Shown piece after piece: positions 11,861 to 24,200 of a DNA stretch of 64,000 nt. The DNA comes from Conoideocrella luteorostrata (Eukaryota; Ascomycota; Sordariomycetes; Hypocreales; Clavicipitaceae), in NCBI GenBank assembly GCA_032433595.1, contig JASWJB010000019.1:1-64000 (forward strand), given 5' to 3'. Position numbers and translations under genes: made by a program. The stretch's first letter is position 1. Each line of letters opens with the position of its first letter. The notes beneath the pieces are model-generated. The model searched no databases, had not been told where the DNA came from, and saw only the letters and a list, made by a program, of their open reading frames with translations.

Positions 11861-14070
11861 ATGGGTGAATATGTCAACGACCATTCCGCTCCAGATGAAC
11901 TATGGAGGCATGCTTCCCCTAGCTCAACGCCCATGTGGCACTTCATTGAGCGAGTCAACAAAAAGCGCGGATTGGACCTAGCTGGATACCCGGAACTCTA
12001 CAAGTGGTCCGTTGATGATGTATCTGCGTTTTGGGAAGATGTATGGGACTTTGTGGGCATCGTCTCGTCCAAGAAAGCTGGCCAGGTATTCCCAAACTTC
12101 ATCAACCAACTTCTTTCGTATTTCAACCATTAGACTAACAATGATTCTTTCTTGCAGGCTCTCCCAGAAAATGCCCCCATGTATCCAAGGCCCGACTTCT
12201 TCTCGTCAGCCCGCCTCAACTTTGCCGAGAACTTACTCTTCCCTTTGACTTCGACCCCGATCGATCCAGCCGCCATCGCTACTATTACCATGACAGAGCT
12301 TCCGGGCGACTCGCGATCAACGTCATGGGCGGAGCTGCGTGAAGCTGTGCGCCGATGCGCCAATGCCCTCCGGGCCTCAGGGTTGAAGTCCCACGATGTC
12401 GTTGCCGGCTATGTTTCCAACCATGTGGAAGCTGTGGTGGCCATGTTGGCTGCCACATCCATTGGCGCCGTTTGGACTGGCATCAGCCCTGACAATGGCG
12501 TCTCGGCCGTTCTGGACCGTCTAAGTCAGATAGCTCCCAAAGTCCTCTTCGCAGACAACGGCACTGTGTACAATGGCAAGGATTGGTCAAGCACATCCAA
12601 AACCAACGAAATCGTGGCCGGGCTGAACAAGTTCGGCCTCCAGACTGTCATTGTCATTAACAATATCAAAGCTGACCTCGGTCTCGCGGACATCAAGTCT
12701 CAAGGAGAGGCTGATGCTATTGATTACGATTCGTTTCTAGCTGCTGCTCCTGGAGACGATCTGAACTTTGAACAGCTCCCCCCCTCGCACCCATTATACA
12801 TCCTGTACTCAAGTGGCACCACCGGCCTGCCCAAAGCAATTGTTCACAGTGCGCTGGGTACTCTACTCCAGCATAAGAAGGAGCATGTGCTTCACTGCTC
12901 CATGTCCTCAGCCTCGCGCATGTTATACTACACGACTACGTCATGGATGATGTGGCACTGGAGCATTGGTGCTCTAGCTGCTGGGGCCACGACCGTTCTC
13001 TACTCTGGATCGCCATTCCGGCCAAATTCACATTTATCTCTTCCACGTGTGCTCTCTGACTTGAAAGTGACTCATTTTGGCACATCGGCAGCTTACCTCA
13101 CGGCCCTTGAGGCCAGCGGCGTACGACCTGTTAATGACCCGGCCATCGACTTGTCATCATTAGAAGCAATTTACTCTACTGCCTCTCCTCTACCCCCTTC
13201 AACATTCAAGTTCGTATATGAGGCTTTCCCTCAAAAGGTCAACCTCGCTTCCATCACGGGAGGCACCGATATCATTTCTCTCTTTGGAGCACCTTGTCCG
13301 TTGCTGCCCGTCCGTGTCGGTGAAATCCAATGCGCCGGCCTAGGAATGGACATTCGTGTTGTTGACTCTGTCACCGGAGAGGATGTAAACGATGGAGAAC
13401 AGGGCGATTTGGTGTGCGTCAAGCCCTTCCCCTGTCAACCATTGACCTTCTTTGGCCCCAACGGCGACAAAAAGTACAAGGCGGCCTATTTCGAGCGATT
13501 CGACAGCATCTGTGGGGTCCAAGGCCCTGTTTGGCATCACGGAGACTTTGTCAAGATTCCTGATTCCTCGACAGGCGGCTTGGTCATGTTGGGTCGGTCA
13601 GACGGTATTTTGAAACCAGCTGGCGTTCGTTTTGGATCAGCAGAGATTTACAACATCCTGACTCGATTCTTTTCCGGGACTATTGAGGATGCTGTGTGTA
13701 TCGGTCGCAGAAGGGTAACGGACACGGACGAGGCTGTGTGTCTGTTCGTTGTCATGGTCGCAGGCAAGATGTTTAGTGATGATCTAGCAGCTCTGATCAA
13801 GAGCAAGATTCGCTCCGAACTTAGTCCACGTCACGTCCCTCTTATCGTCGAAGAATGTATTGCTGGCATTCCCAAGACTGGCAATGGTAAGAAGTAAGTC
13901 GGGGCTACTGCCAAATGCATGGTGTCAAATGTCGACTTTCTAACATCAGGCACTGCAGGATCGAAGTCGCCGTCAAGCAAATTCTGTCTGGTATGAATGT
14001 CAAGACCAACGCAAGCGTTGCGAACCCCGAATCCCTGGAGTGGTTTAAGGAATGGGCCAAGACAAACTAA
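11861..14070 (+). CDS. Acetoacetyl-CoA synthetase (acetoacetate-CoA ligase)
   Basis: Spliced model: 11861-12085, 12158-13893 and 13959-14070, 690 residues. An ANL-superfamily adenylating enzyme. The N-terminus (PMWHFIERVNKKRGLDL), the phosphate loop LYSSGTTGLPKAIVHS and the C-terminal PKTGNGKK with the catalytic lysine are typical, and GLHQ-like acetyl-CoA synthetase variants are absent. It activates acetoacetate to acetoacetyl-CoA in the cytosol for sterol, fatty-acid or ketone use. Intron 1 (GTATTC..TTGCAG) and intron 2 (GTAAGT..CTGCAG) keep frame; without the second splice the frame stops inside the lysine motif. The start ATG follows CCCACT and is the first ATG giving the conserved N-terminus. 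Confidence 0.94.
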
Positions 14071-15219
14071 AGAGGCCGGAAGGAGACTGGGGCAATCCAA
14101 GATAAAGATAAACACTCCTTCAGAGGAATAATAACATAAAAAGCAGGCTATCAACGTGTCAGTCGGTCTTCACGGATAGATAAAGCGAAATAGATATATT
14201 ATTATAACAAACGAATCACGAACCATTTACGGAGCACACGAGCTCAGAATGGATCCAAGTATGGCGTGATACCGCCGGAATGAAGGTTGTGGTCAAATTT
14301 GACAGCAATGCCTCCTAGTATACAGAGTAACTGCTCTCCGCAAGGTTATTGAAACCTGATTGCGTCAGCCAGCTGGGTGCCACTGCGGAAAGCACGAAGT
14401 ATACGGAGTACTATGTACTATACGGAAGTAGCTCAAGGCTCTCGTTCAACACAAAAATAGCCAACATTATCCTCTTATCTTTTAGCAGAAGCAAACACAC
14501 GACAAGGGTGTACAAATACTCCGTACTCAGTACTATCTTCTGAACGGCAGGCAGCACACAATCGGGTTCAATAACTGTGAGCTACTTTACGGAGTATACA
14601 CTAACCTATTTATATTTAGAAATTGACTAACCTCTCCAATAGCGTTTGATCTACCCCGTATGCACTTATGGGTGAAAGATAGAATAGCCGAGCAGCTGCT
14701 TGGTTCCGTGAACCCCCATATATGTTATGTGACAAGCCAAATATAAAATCGAAATTACGTTGCCTAAACCATGAGTGGCAGCTTGGCCGTAGCACTCCAT
14801 TTTTCGCCAGGAACTGTGCGAGACATCTTGACATTCTGAAGAGTTCTTTGCTCTTCTATTCGCTTTCGCATGGATAGTACGGAGCATGCAGCATGGCTTC
14901 TGAGACATGTGCTCGCGTATTTTCCTTGCATACTCCGTATTGCTTGTCTGAAATACACCTTCGTGGACGTAAAATTGAAACAGAAACCCGGGTGTTGAGG
15001 GAGGTGAGTGAATGTAGCCATTGCGGTCAATTTGCACACTTTTGACGATATAAAACATGCAGCGAAAATTCCCAAATTACGACGGCTCGGTTATCGAGAG
15101 CTGGTGACAAGAGGCTAGAACTTGTTATGCACCTAAGAACGAAGGGTTTTGCGACAGTAGCCCGCGTAAGCAAATAGCGGCAGGCTGGCCCTTTATCACA
15201 ATTTTTGTCTCGAAATGTT

Positions 15220-15882
15220 TCACCGCATTGTTCTCTCCATAGCATCGTCAATCGTGGGCCGTGGTGTGTCCTCGGTCGCTAATAATAGCACCACGGGGGA
15301 TTTTCTTTTCTTTCTGTGAAGATCGTCTGCTGCGGCGCCACTACTATTACTGCAAGAAGCTCTCGGAGTACTGGATATTGGCTCCCATATTATTGACATG
15401 ATGAACCGCAAGCTAACCAGTAATTTACTGGAGAATGAACAGGCGCCTGCCGGTGCGTTGGCACCCAGAGCCACGTCTGTTATCCCTGGCATAATGCCTA
15501 CATACATAGGAACTTGGCGCCTTGGGTCAAACCCCAAGTCATTTGCCATACCCTGAATGCTATCTGTTCCTGGCGGTCCCACAGACAAGGATATCGGAAA
15601 AGCTCTAGTGGCTGGGGTGAAATGGAAGCTGAAAGCAGTTAGTAGTGGATGCTGATGTGGATCAAGTCACAGAAACCGCAAATTGTTTACGATTAATTGG
15701 TAAATTAGTTCCACGGCTCCAAGTGCATATCTACCGGCAGCGGGAAATAATTCATAGCACGACCTGCGACTCCTTTGCTGTCGAAGGGGCCGATCTGGTG
15801 ACTTACTGGTATTTTCGCACTCTGCGGCCGTCAGTACTCGAGTGGACATAGGGCATGGAGGAACGTACCCTGCGGTCGGCAT
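15220..15882 (-). pseudogene. Possible small gene or gene relic, unrecognised
   Basis: On the minus strand a frame reads TRAFPISLSVGPPGTDSIQG and continues with LGFDPRRQVPMYVGIMPGI and ALGANAPAGACSFS, which has a more protein-like composition than neighbouring chance ORFs. Just upstream are intron-like signals: a GTAAGT donor near 15809 and CTAAC followed by pyrimidine-AG acceptors near 15616-15640. A possible join would link a short upstream frame beginning MPTAGYVPPCPM to this exon. No family was recognised, downstream sequence looks degenerate, and no firm start or end can be set. It could be a real small gene, a decayed one, or chance. Confidence 0.25.
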
Positions 15883-17676
15883 TGTTTTTGCAGCAATGGC
15901 AAAATGCGACGACTGCCAGCCCGTGAACCATCGGTGACGGACAGAGTCAAACTATTCTCCCATCGTCATAAAACCACTGAATACAGCAGTTCCCAGGTCA
16001 GCAACTCGGTAAGCGCCGTTGCATTGGTCCTTGATTGACAGATGTTATATTTTAAGAGGCATTGACTTATCGGAACTTGGAGAGCATCCCGCTCATCTGG
16101 TTTCTCGATCAGCTGTGACGATGGGCTTGTGCGACAGAAAGGTCATGCCATCTCTTCACCCTACTCACTACGGAGTAGCTAGGCCGATATTTTCTGGAAG
16201 GCTGTGAATATCTTGTGAGATGACAAGGGCAAGTTCTTCAATGCAGAACAGTGCATGTGCCTCTGGAGGCGCTAAGGCCTTTTCAAATCTGCTCTGTTCA
16301 ACTGTCCAGCACGTACTCCGTACATAATATCTCACCGAGCCGTATCCGGAATCGGCTTGCTTTCCCCCCCTGGTCAGATTGGCAAGGGGGAAATTTGCAC
16401 CTTCGGGCAAGTTCAACTGCTGATGCAACCTGACGCCATCAGCAACGTTCCGCGTGATTAACTGTCGGTCTCATACAACGTAGTCATGCTACTAAATTGC
16501 CGATATATATATCGCTGATTGATTGCTGTAACTGCGAATAATTGTTTGGCCGATGAGTGGCTTCAATGTCCCACTGAGATCCAGACCATCGAATTAGTGG
16601 CGATAACTTTGCACATACACATTTTTGGGTACGCAAACCGAGCATACTACATGCCACTGTACATGGAGAGGCGGTAGGTACCGCTGCGTCATGTCTTCCC
16701 ACCACAATTCGCTGCATTGGTATGGTGCCAACATCTGCAGGTGTTATCAAGGAAGACGGCATTCGGGGCGAAAATCCTCGCTCGCGGCATCTGTTGTCAA
16801 TCGAAGGAGTGAATCTAACAGGCTGCGTAATAACAAGTAGATCTGTCGAATTTTGTTGGTAAAATGACGGTGCATGTTCCACGTCCATTGTATGGAGTAG
16901 AAAGTGAGAGATTGGTTAGCCGCGCAGTACCGGAGAACTTAGCATGCGGAGTACAGTATGGAGCACATAAGGCATACTATTATACTTTTGTCTCGTGTCT
17001 TGCTAAGCTCTTGATTGCTAGTTTATTTTGTCGGATTGTCAGCGCCAAATGGAAATGACTCTACGGAGTAACAGCCAGGGGTATACTTGGAGGCAGAAGT
17101 CAATTTTGCTTTATTCAGCCCTTGTTCTCAGAACCACCGCCCACCGTCCGAAGCAAGACCACATTGTTCATCAGATCCACAACCGCCACCAGTTTTTGCT
17201 CTTAGAGTCGGTCCCTTTTTCTTTTTACCAATCCATGGCCCTGACCCTGTCAAGCTGTCATCTGTCTTGAGCGTTCTCTCGACTGGGGCTAGTTGACGGA
17301 TGGACGGTGTCCAAATACGGAGCAGTTGGTCCCCGATTATGCTTTTCATTAGCCACGCTTGCATCAAGTGCACCGTCAACGCACCTGTTCTCAGGATGCT
17401 TATTGTTGTCCTATTCCAACAAGAAAACATATGTCACTCACATGGTCGGGATCTCACAATGAGGGAGGGAGTAAAAGGAGCAGATGTCCATTTGCAAATC
17501 ATCCGTGAAGCCGCTGTGTCCACGAAAAAGATGGGGGAGAAGCAAGGAAGGACGGTATCTCCGTGTCAGCTATGTAGTTACTGTTGTGACACTCTGCTGG
17601 GTAGGTGCGACTGTGCACCCCTTTCTCGCTACAAGTTTCTGTATTCCACGAAGCGTAGGGGCAAAGTACTTATACA

Positions 17677-17705
17677 TACGGAGTATTGTGCTCCGTACTC
17701 CGTAC
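17677..17705. repeat. Palindrome-family cluster
   Basis: TACGGAGTA, 5 bases, then CTCCGTACTCCGTAC: an inverted pair plus an extra tandem half-site. Confidence 0.8.
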
Positions 17706-17838
17706 AAACGCACGGGATACATGCATTGTAGGACTAAGTAGGCAGGGCTTGTCGACGCCCGACGACTCCGTACAATACCATGTTCCGACTTGCTCAGGTT
17801 CCCTGTAAATTCTCAGAGGGACAACTTATTAGTTACAC

Positions 17839-17873
17839 CGTACTCCGTACTCTAGAAGGCTATTACGGAGTGA
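17839..17873. repeat. Palindrome-family inverted pair
   Basis: CGTACTCCGTAC and, 13 bases on, TTACGGAGTGA; arms are inverted copies. Confidence 0.7.
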
Positions 17874-18210
17874 TACATGAACGGCTAATACCAATAGATA
17901 CTGTTGGGCGGCGAGTGTCCACAAATAGCCCCAGTAGACCGGGCTCGTACCATATTTGTCTGGTACTTTAGTACCTACTTATTTATGCATGATCTTCATG
18001 GAGCTCGCTCAAGATGGTACATATATTTAAATGCATATTGTACAATATGTATACGATGGGACAGCTTTGCTATAAGCGACCGCACCTCGCGCTGGACAGC
18101 TCATTCAATTCTCTGCGTAACGCTGAGTCTGACACACATCATCATTGACGCCCTCGAAGTAGTGGTGGGATTGGTCCCCTGGCTCATGCCCGAATGAGAC
18201 AACTAGTAGT

Positions 18211-18245
18211 TACTCCGTAGTTAACTAACTACTCCGTACGGAGTA
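18211..18245. repeat. Perfect 16 bp palindrome with TAACTAACT
   Basis: TACTCCGTAG, then GTTAACTAACTA overlapping the perfect palindrome TACTCCGTACGGAGTA at 18230-18245. It is the clearest composite site of the family. Confidence 0.9.
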
Positions 18246-19348
18246 GACCAGGCAAGATGCCGCATAAGACTATGGGCTCCCATGTACACATACAGACGGT
18301 CGTACTGCCAAGGACTCTTTCAGTCCGGTACCAGAACCAGACAAAGGTGGTAGTAGCGGCTGCGGGAGCCGCAATGTGCATCACGGCCGAGCAAACTGCG
18401 TTGTGTGTGGCCCTTGACTTCTTGGCTTCTCGGCTCGGATCCATCCCCAATCCTGCCTTGTCCCCGACATCCATAGCCACCTACTCCCAGCTCAAGTATG
18501 GAGTACAGCGTAGCAGATATGGGAAACATGGCGGCAACTCCCAGGTGCCATGGTGTGTTGAGCGCCGGCTCCGTGGTGCAGTGAACCACTAAACTACTCC
18601 GTAGTGCCCATAGTTATTATGTCCTCTGCTGAGCTCCAAAGTAAGGACGCACCTAACAGACTATTCGAGACATCGAGACCAACCCCCCGCAGTCTGCCTC
18701 TGCCTGGATGTCTCGATTAATTTTGTCTGGTAAGTAGACGTAGAGTACCTACCTAGGTACTGCTTACTTACTTTACTTTTTCTAAGCCACACTGATGTCC
18801 ACCGTTACTACATGAAATAGCCAAGAAAAAGTTGCCAGCTACAACAAAGTAGTTGACTAGTCAATGAAGTCAATTTAGCATTTTGGTGGTGACACGTGTG
18901 GCCAGGCTTGCCGGGATATAGTCGAAATCGCGGCAGCTTACAAACAAATCGCTTAAAATGCTCCGTGCCTGTCAGGTCAATCAATGCCTTTGTCTTTTGG
19001 TGCCGTGCGGTAGTTAAAAGATACTCCGTACATAGCTAGTATACTCCGTAGGCTTCTGCTCATGAATTTCCTGTCCAGCCTCATCGCCTTGCCGCGTCGC
19101 TCCCGATGCCTCCTGCTGGTCTTGGGTCGCACAGCCAATCCCACCTTTAAGCGGCCTGATCTCTCTTCCATATCTTTTCGCTTCATATCCATATCATGTC
19201 GCCCAGCTCTCCGAAAAAGACACCAGCAAGTGGCAGTCATCATTGTCCAACAATTCGTACACGGATTACTCGCGCTTTGCGCATCGAATCGGCAGCTTGT
19301 CAATCCGCCGTCCTGCTGTAGAATACTTTACATTGCTAGGTTCCCCCC

Positions 19349-19402
19349 ATTGGTGCTGGATTGGTGCTGGATTGGTGCTGGATTGGTGCTGGATTGGTGC
19401 TT
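19349..19402 (+). repeat. 11 bp minisatellite in the G-beta upstream region
   Basis: Five consecutive copies of ATTGGTGCTGG, the last one imperfect. It lies about 360 bases upstream of the G-beta start codon. Confidence 0.9.
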
Positions 19403-19409
19403 GTCTGCC

Positions 19410-19762
19410 TGTTAGGTGCCACTGCTAGCCCCCTCCCCCCCGTCTTCCCCCCCTCTCCCTGTCCATCTATCAGACGCCAACTTCCAACTCGATTTCCACT
19501 TAGCTTCCTCTTACCTCCCCCTCGTCTCCCAGTCCGCCCGGCCCAGTCCTAATCTAGTTCTGTTCCCACCCCCCTGGCCGACGGTCAATCAGCCCAGTCA
19601 CTCTTGCTCAAGCAACCTCTCCTCTCCTTCGCCCTCCGCCTCTCCACGCCCATCTCGACAATCCCATCGCTGGACGACGCTCTTTTTGACCATCCTCCTC
19701 CCGACTCCCCGGCCACGTTCATCCCCCGCCTGTTTCGCCTCCCGTCATCAGCGTCAGTCACG
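19410..19762 (+). promoter_or_regulatory. Pyrimidine-rich promoter/5' leader of the G-beta gene
   Basis: A strongly C/T-biased strand runs up to the ATG, with many CCCTCC and CTCTCC words. CT-rich tracts near transcription starts are common in highly expressed filamentous-fungal genes. The exact start of transcription cannot be read from the sequence. Confidence 0.45.
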
Positions 19763-21205
19763 ATGAATTCGCAGGGCGCCAACGATGTGTCCCCCGAGGC
19801 CATGCAGGCGCGGATTCAGCAGGCGCGTCGCGAGGCCGAGACACTCAAGGACCGCATCAAGAGGAAGAAGGATGAGCTATCCGACACCACTCGTATGTGC
19901 TCAATTGATGGCGGTTTCGCCCAAGATGGAGATGACTTGATGGCTTGCTTCCTCACCAGTCTCTCCTTCCTTCGACTCTCCTTGCTTATGAACCTTTGCT
20001 AACTCGGGATCCCGCTTCCTCCACCTAGTTCGAGTTGTCGCCCAACAGGCCCACGAGCCTATCCCCAAGAACCAGCTAATGAAGGCGAAGCGCACCCTCA
20101 AAGGCCACTTGGCCAAAATTTACGCCATGCATTGGTCCACCGATCGCAGACACCTCGTTTCCGCCTCACAAGACGGCAAGCTCATCATCTGGGATGCCTA
20201 CACCACTAACAAAGTTCATGCCATCCCCTTGCGGTCGTCTTGGGTCATGACTTGCGCCTATGCGCCAAGTGGAAATTTCGTAGCCTGCGGTGGTCTGGAC
20301 AATATCTGTTCCATTTACAATCTCAACCAACAGCGCGATGGCCCCACGCGCGTGGCTCGAGAATTATCTGGCCACGCCGGCTACCTATCATGCTGTCGAT
20401 TCATTAACGATCGCAGCATTCTAACCTCCTCTGGCGACATGACATGCATGAAGTGGGACATCGAGACGGGCCAAAAGGTCACCGAGTTCGCCGATCATCT
20501 TGGAGACGTCATGAGCATCAGTCTCAACCCTACCAATCAAAACACCTTCATTTCCGGTGCCTGCGATGCCTTCGCAAAGTTGTGGGATATCCGAGCCGGA
20601 AAGGCCGTCCAAACATTTGCTGGCCACGAGTCCGACATTAACGCTATCCAATTCTTCCCCGACGGGCACTCATTTGTCACTGGTTCCGATGATGCCACCT
20701 GCCGTCTATTTGACATTAGAGCAGATAGAGAGTTGAATGTCTACGGAGTGAGTTTATGTTAAACCCATCGCCCCGAAAACTAGAGTTCCGCTAGCAAGGT
20801 GTAATCTGACCATTTTCTGCCGAATCTAGTCCGAATCTATTCTCTGTGGTATAACCTCTGTTGCCACTTCAGTGTCCGGCCGTTTGTTGTTTGCTGGCTA
20901 TGATGATTTTGAGTGCAAGGTAAGACCTAGATTTACGTTCTGGACGTATGTTTTGGTAAGATTGATACTGACAGATTGCCTATAGGTCTGGGACGTTACT
21001 CGAGGCGAAAAGGTTGGATCCCTTGTCGGCCACGAAAACCGTGTAAGCTGCTTGGGCGTAAGCAACGACGGCATCAGCTTGTGCACAGGCTCATGGGATT
21101 CTTTGGTGAGTGATGCCGTGCCTTCCAGATCACTGGTAACAGCCCGGAAGCAGACACGAGATCTTGAGCTAACAATATGGGCAGCTGAAAATTTGGGCCT
21201 ATTAA
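19763..21205 (+). CDS. gnb-1: Heterotrimeric G-protein beta subunit
   Basis: Spliced model: 19763-19892, 20029-20747, 20830-20919, 20986-21105 and 21185-21205, 359 residues, the usual length for fungal G-beta. An N-terminal coiled coil ([20 protein letters not shown]) is followed by seven WD40 blades such as [20 protein letters not shown] and [20 protein letters not shown], and ends in LLKIWAY. Four introns, all GT..AG, the first with a GCTAAC branch site. The last exon is only 7 codons. G-beta with G-gamma relays pheromone, nutrient and virulence signals from seven-helix receptors to cAMP and MAPK pathways at the plasma membrane. Its chaperone gene lies downstream on the same strand. Confidence 0.97.
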
Positions 21206-24200
21206 GAAGCAAAGCCGTCCACATGAAATACCATGGGTGTCTTCTGAATCAACAAGCCATCAACTCCAGTACCACCGCAACGACTCCTCAAACATCTGCA
21301 TCAAAACGACGATACTGCCCACCCCAAATCAAATTCGGAATACCTGATTACGCACATTTAGCATGCGAGTACCGGCGTACGCAGGACGAAGTGACGAAAC
21401 GTAGCTTCTCATATTTTACTCTATTTGCCTCTGTTTTTGTTTGTTGCAGAGAAAAAAAAATCAGCCACTGGTTGCGGCGTGGGGTACACATTCTGGCGAC
21501 AGAACCAGACTTCCGGTCGGCCAGCTGCCTGCAGTAGCGGTCTGAGGGAGAAGAAGACTGGCCGGCGAAATGCCTCGTGTCTTTGTCTTTTGTCTATCTT
21601 ATGTTACTTAACTTTTTCTTCTTTTTTTCCGTATGGTTTTTTTTTTATCTTCTTTCTCTCTCTCCGTCTCTCTCTGTCTGTCTCCCGTTTGCCCTGCGAT
21701 CTGAAGGATTCTCTGCACTATATTAGTTTCCGCTTTCTGAGACTAGCCAACTCTTTGGTCGGTTGGCGGGTAGGCGGTTGTATTACTTCTCACGGTTTTC
21801 CATGTCTTCAATGGCTTCTTTGTTTCCTTATGTTTTCTGCTCTCTTGACGCGCGGCGAATTTTTGTTTTGCTACACATTGGGTCATCTTTGGAAGGAAGA
21901 GGTTATCATGGAAATGAGAGCGAGGGTAGCGAGACGCAAGTTCAGAGGCACATTATAAAAAATAATAAAATGGTCTTTCAAAGCCGGGGTTGTCGTGGTG
22001 GGAGCCGGAGTTTTGTCAGCCACAGGTTTCAGGGGGGAGAGTCGGAGAAGCTATACCGGGAAGTAAAGACCGCAAGATAATACACTACAATGATCCAATT
22101 ATACCGAACGAAGATGGGCATGTTCAGAGCGACTTTCTGTGTTGTGATGTGTGTACTTGATACAATACATAATATGTTGACTTGGTTTGATTATAGTCTC
22201 TCAATGCAAGCTCAGTTACTTCGTAGTGCATCCGGCGATATTTGCATCTGCCCTTGCTCCTTTTTCAGCCCCAGGGTAGCCGGTGACGTTTAGCTAAGCA
22301 TGAAGGACGTCCAGATAACGATTAATTGCGAAGCAGATGGTTTGCACTAAGCAACATACTTTCAAACATGGCTGTTATCATTTGGCGAGAAGGGAGAAAG
22401 GCCGCAATTTGACATGGGAATATGTCACGCTCACGCTTGAGAGATTGCGTGGGCAAACTTCATGCATGGGAGTCATCAGTATGAGTCCGGGGAGTGGGGA
22501 CAGTTGGATATCTGGGAACCAATGCTCTACGTTCTCTCAGTTTTCCTGCTCCTGCGAAAACATCAATCCAAACCGATACCGATATCCGACATACATCATT
22601 CGTAATTAAAGAGAGTCATGATAGGGCAAGTAGACTTCGACTTTGTAACCGCCATCACCGTCACAATTCTATACGTAGTCAAACGACCACACTAGCCACC
22701 TACGGAGGGAACTTGTCAAGATATATATGTGTGGCATGTAGAATAAACAGGATTGGCATACCCTACATCAGAACCACTAAGTCAGGGGACACCTCGTTTC
22801 CTGTAATTAACGTCATGCGCAACCCCCGCGACTCGAGTCAGGTAACATGCCAAACGGCGTGTAGAAATCAAATCAAAAGCCGGGCGTATTAACTATGAGA
22901 TCGGCCACGTGAGATTCATGCTGCAACAGGCCTAGATCAACTGCAGTTACTACTCGAGCGGTACTGTCCAACGCAATAATACTCGAGAAAAGTTGAAACA
23001 CTCCAGGCGATGAAACAGGTGCCCGTCATACCGCGTGAGGCTCAGACCCCAAGTAGTCGTAGGCTCGGCAGTGCTTCATACGAAGTCGAGTCAATCGTGT
23101 GCCCACGTCAGCACCAAAGCCAAAGTCATGGCCATGGCAAGTTACATTCTAGCCGGCTGTCCGGCTGGTGCAACGGCCAGCAGGAGTAAAATGACGATGG
23201 CCTCGTTTCACAAATACAGTCAGCGCAAGACCTGTGCGGCTTGTAGCACCTTCCCATGTTAAATTTTGCATGAATCATGTGGAAAAGATACTGTTGGGGG
23301 TTAACTTTGTCGTTTCAACCGAGACAGTGACGACAAGAACGCGTGAGCTGGTCTCGAATGCGTCATGATTGAGGCAAATGGTCCAAGCATCTGGAAATTC
23401 CTGACTTCGCTGGGGCCGCGGAATACGGAGTACGGAGTAGATAGTCGCTGTTCATTTGAGTACATCCAAGTAACTAGTTTGTTGACTGGTTGGGACACAG
23501 CTGACTGTACTATACTGTACTAGTAGACAATCGTATTATATTTATGTATACCCAACTCCGTAAATAGCTATAACTAAGTATTGTCTGAATAAGGAATACT
23601 GGCCTATGTGATGTCAGTGGAAATTGCGAAAGTTGTACTTTGTGGCTTTGCGCAGCGAGGAGACTCATGTGCAAACTTGACCCATCAGGCAGCGTTTGAG
23701 AAAGGAGCCGTGCTTTTTCGTGTTCCCCATGAATTCATCATTTTGATGTCCTTATAGTCTTGCAGGTGCGCACATGACGAAGTTTCCTCCCCTTCCCCCA
23801 ACAGCCGAAAACTTTCTTTTGCTCGAAGGGTGGAAATTGGCCAAGGGTTGTTGTCACTGTGTGTGTCCTGGGGCTGTGGGAGCGGCGATCGTTCTGCCAG
23901 CACGGCGATGTTGGTGGCTTCTCCTTGGCTACTGAGTTTGCGAGCACACCGCGCTAATTCTGATTGTTAGTCCATGCACGACAAATAAAATCCAAGCTAG
24001 AATTCCCAGAGGTGGAATGGTGTGAACTGCATCCGAACTCTGTCCTCAGTCGTCAAACTTGCGCCTCCGTCGTGTTAACCCGAACTGAGGATTGGCGCGA
24101 TTCAACGTGGAGATCGAATTGTCAAAGTGGGCAAATTACAACTCAAAATGCTTTCTTTGTACGGAGTACTCCGTTCGGAGTACGGAATACGGAAGTAGTA

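Larger units (their letters stand above)
14071..19762. other. 5.7 kb gene-poor block rich in short palindromes
   Basis: The longest stretch without a confident gene. It carries about 16 copies of TACTCCGTA or its complement (for example 14402, 14517, 14588, 14931, 16169, 16314, 17062, 17677, 17839, 18211, 18230, 18595, 19022, 19042). One possible small gene or relic lies on the minus strand at 15220-15882. The last ~400 bases are the pyrimidine-rich leader of the G-beta gene. Confidence 0.55.

Noticed and set aside
18257..18592. Overlapping ORFs on both strands
   Set aside because: Neither has a recognisable domain or splice structure; they occupy the palindrome-rich block.
21425..21958. 177-codon plus-strand ORF after G-beta
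   Set aside because: Reads T-rich 3' region as Phe/Leu/Ser runs, with no domain and no codon signal.
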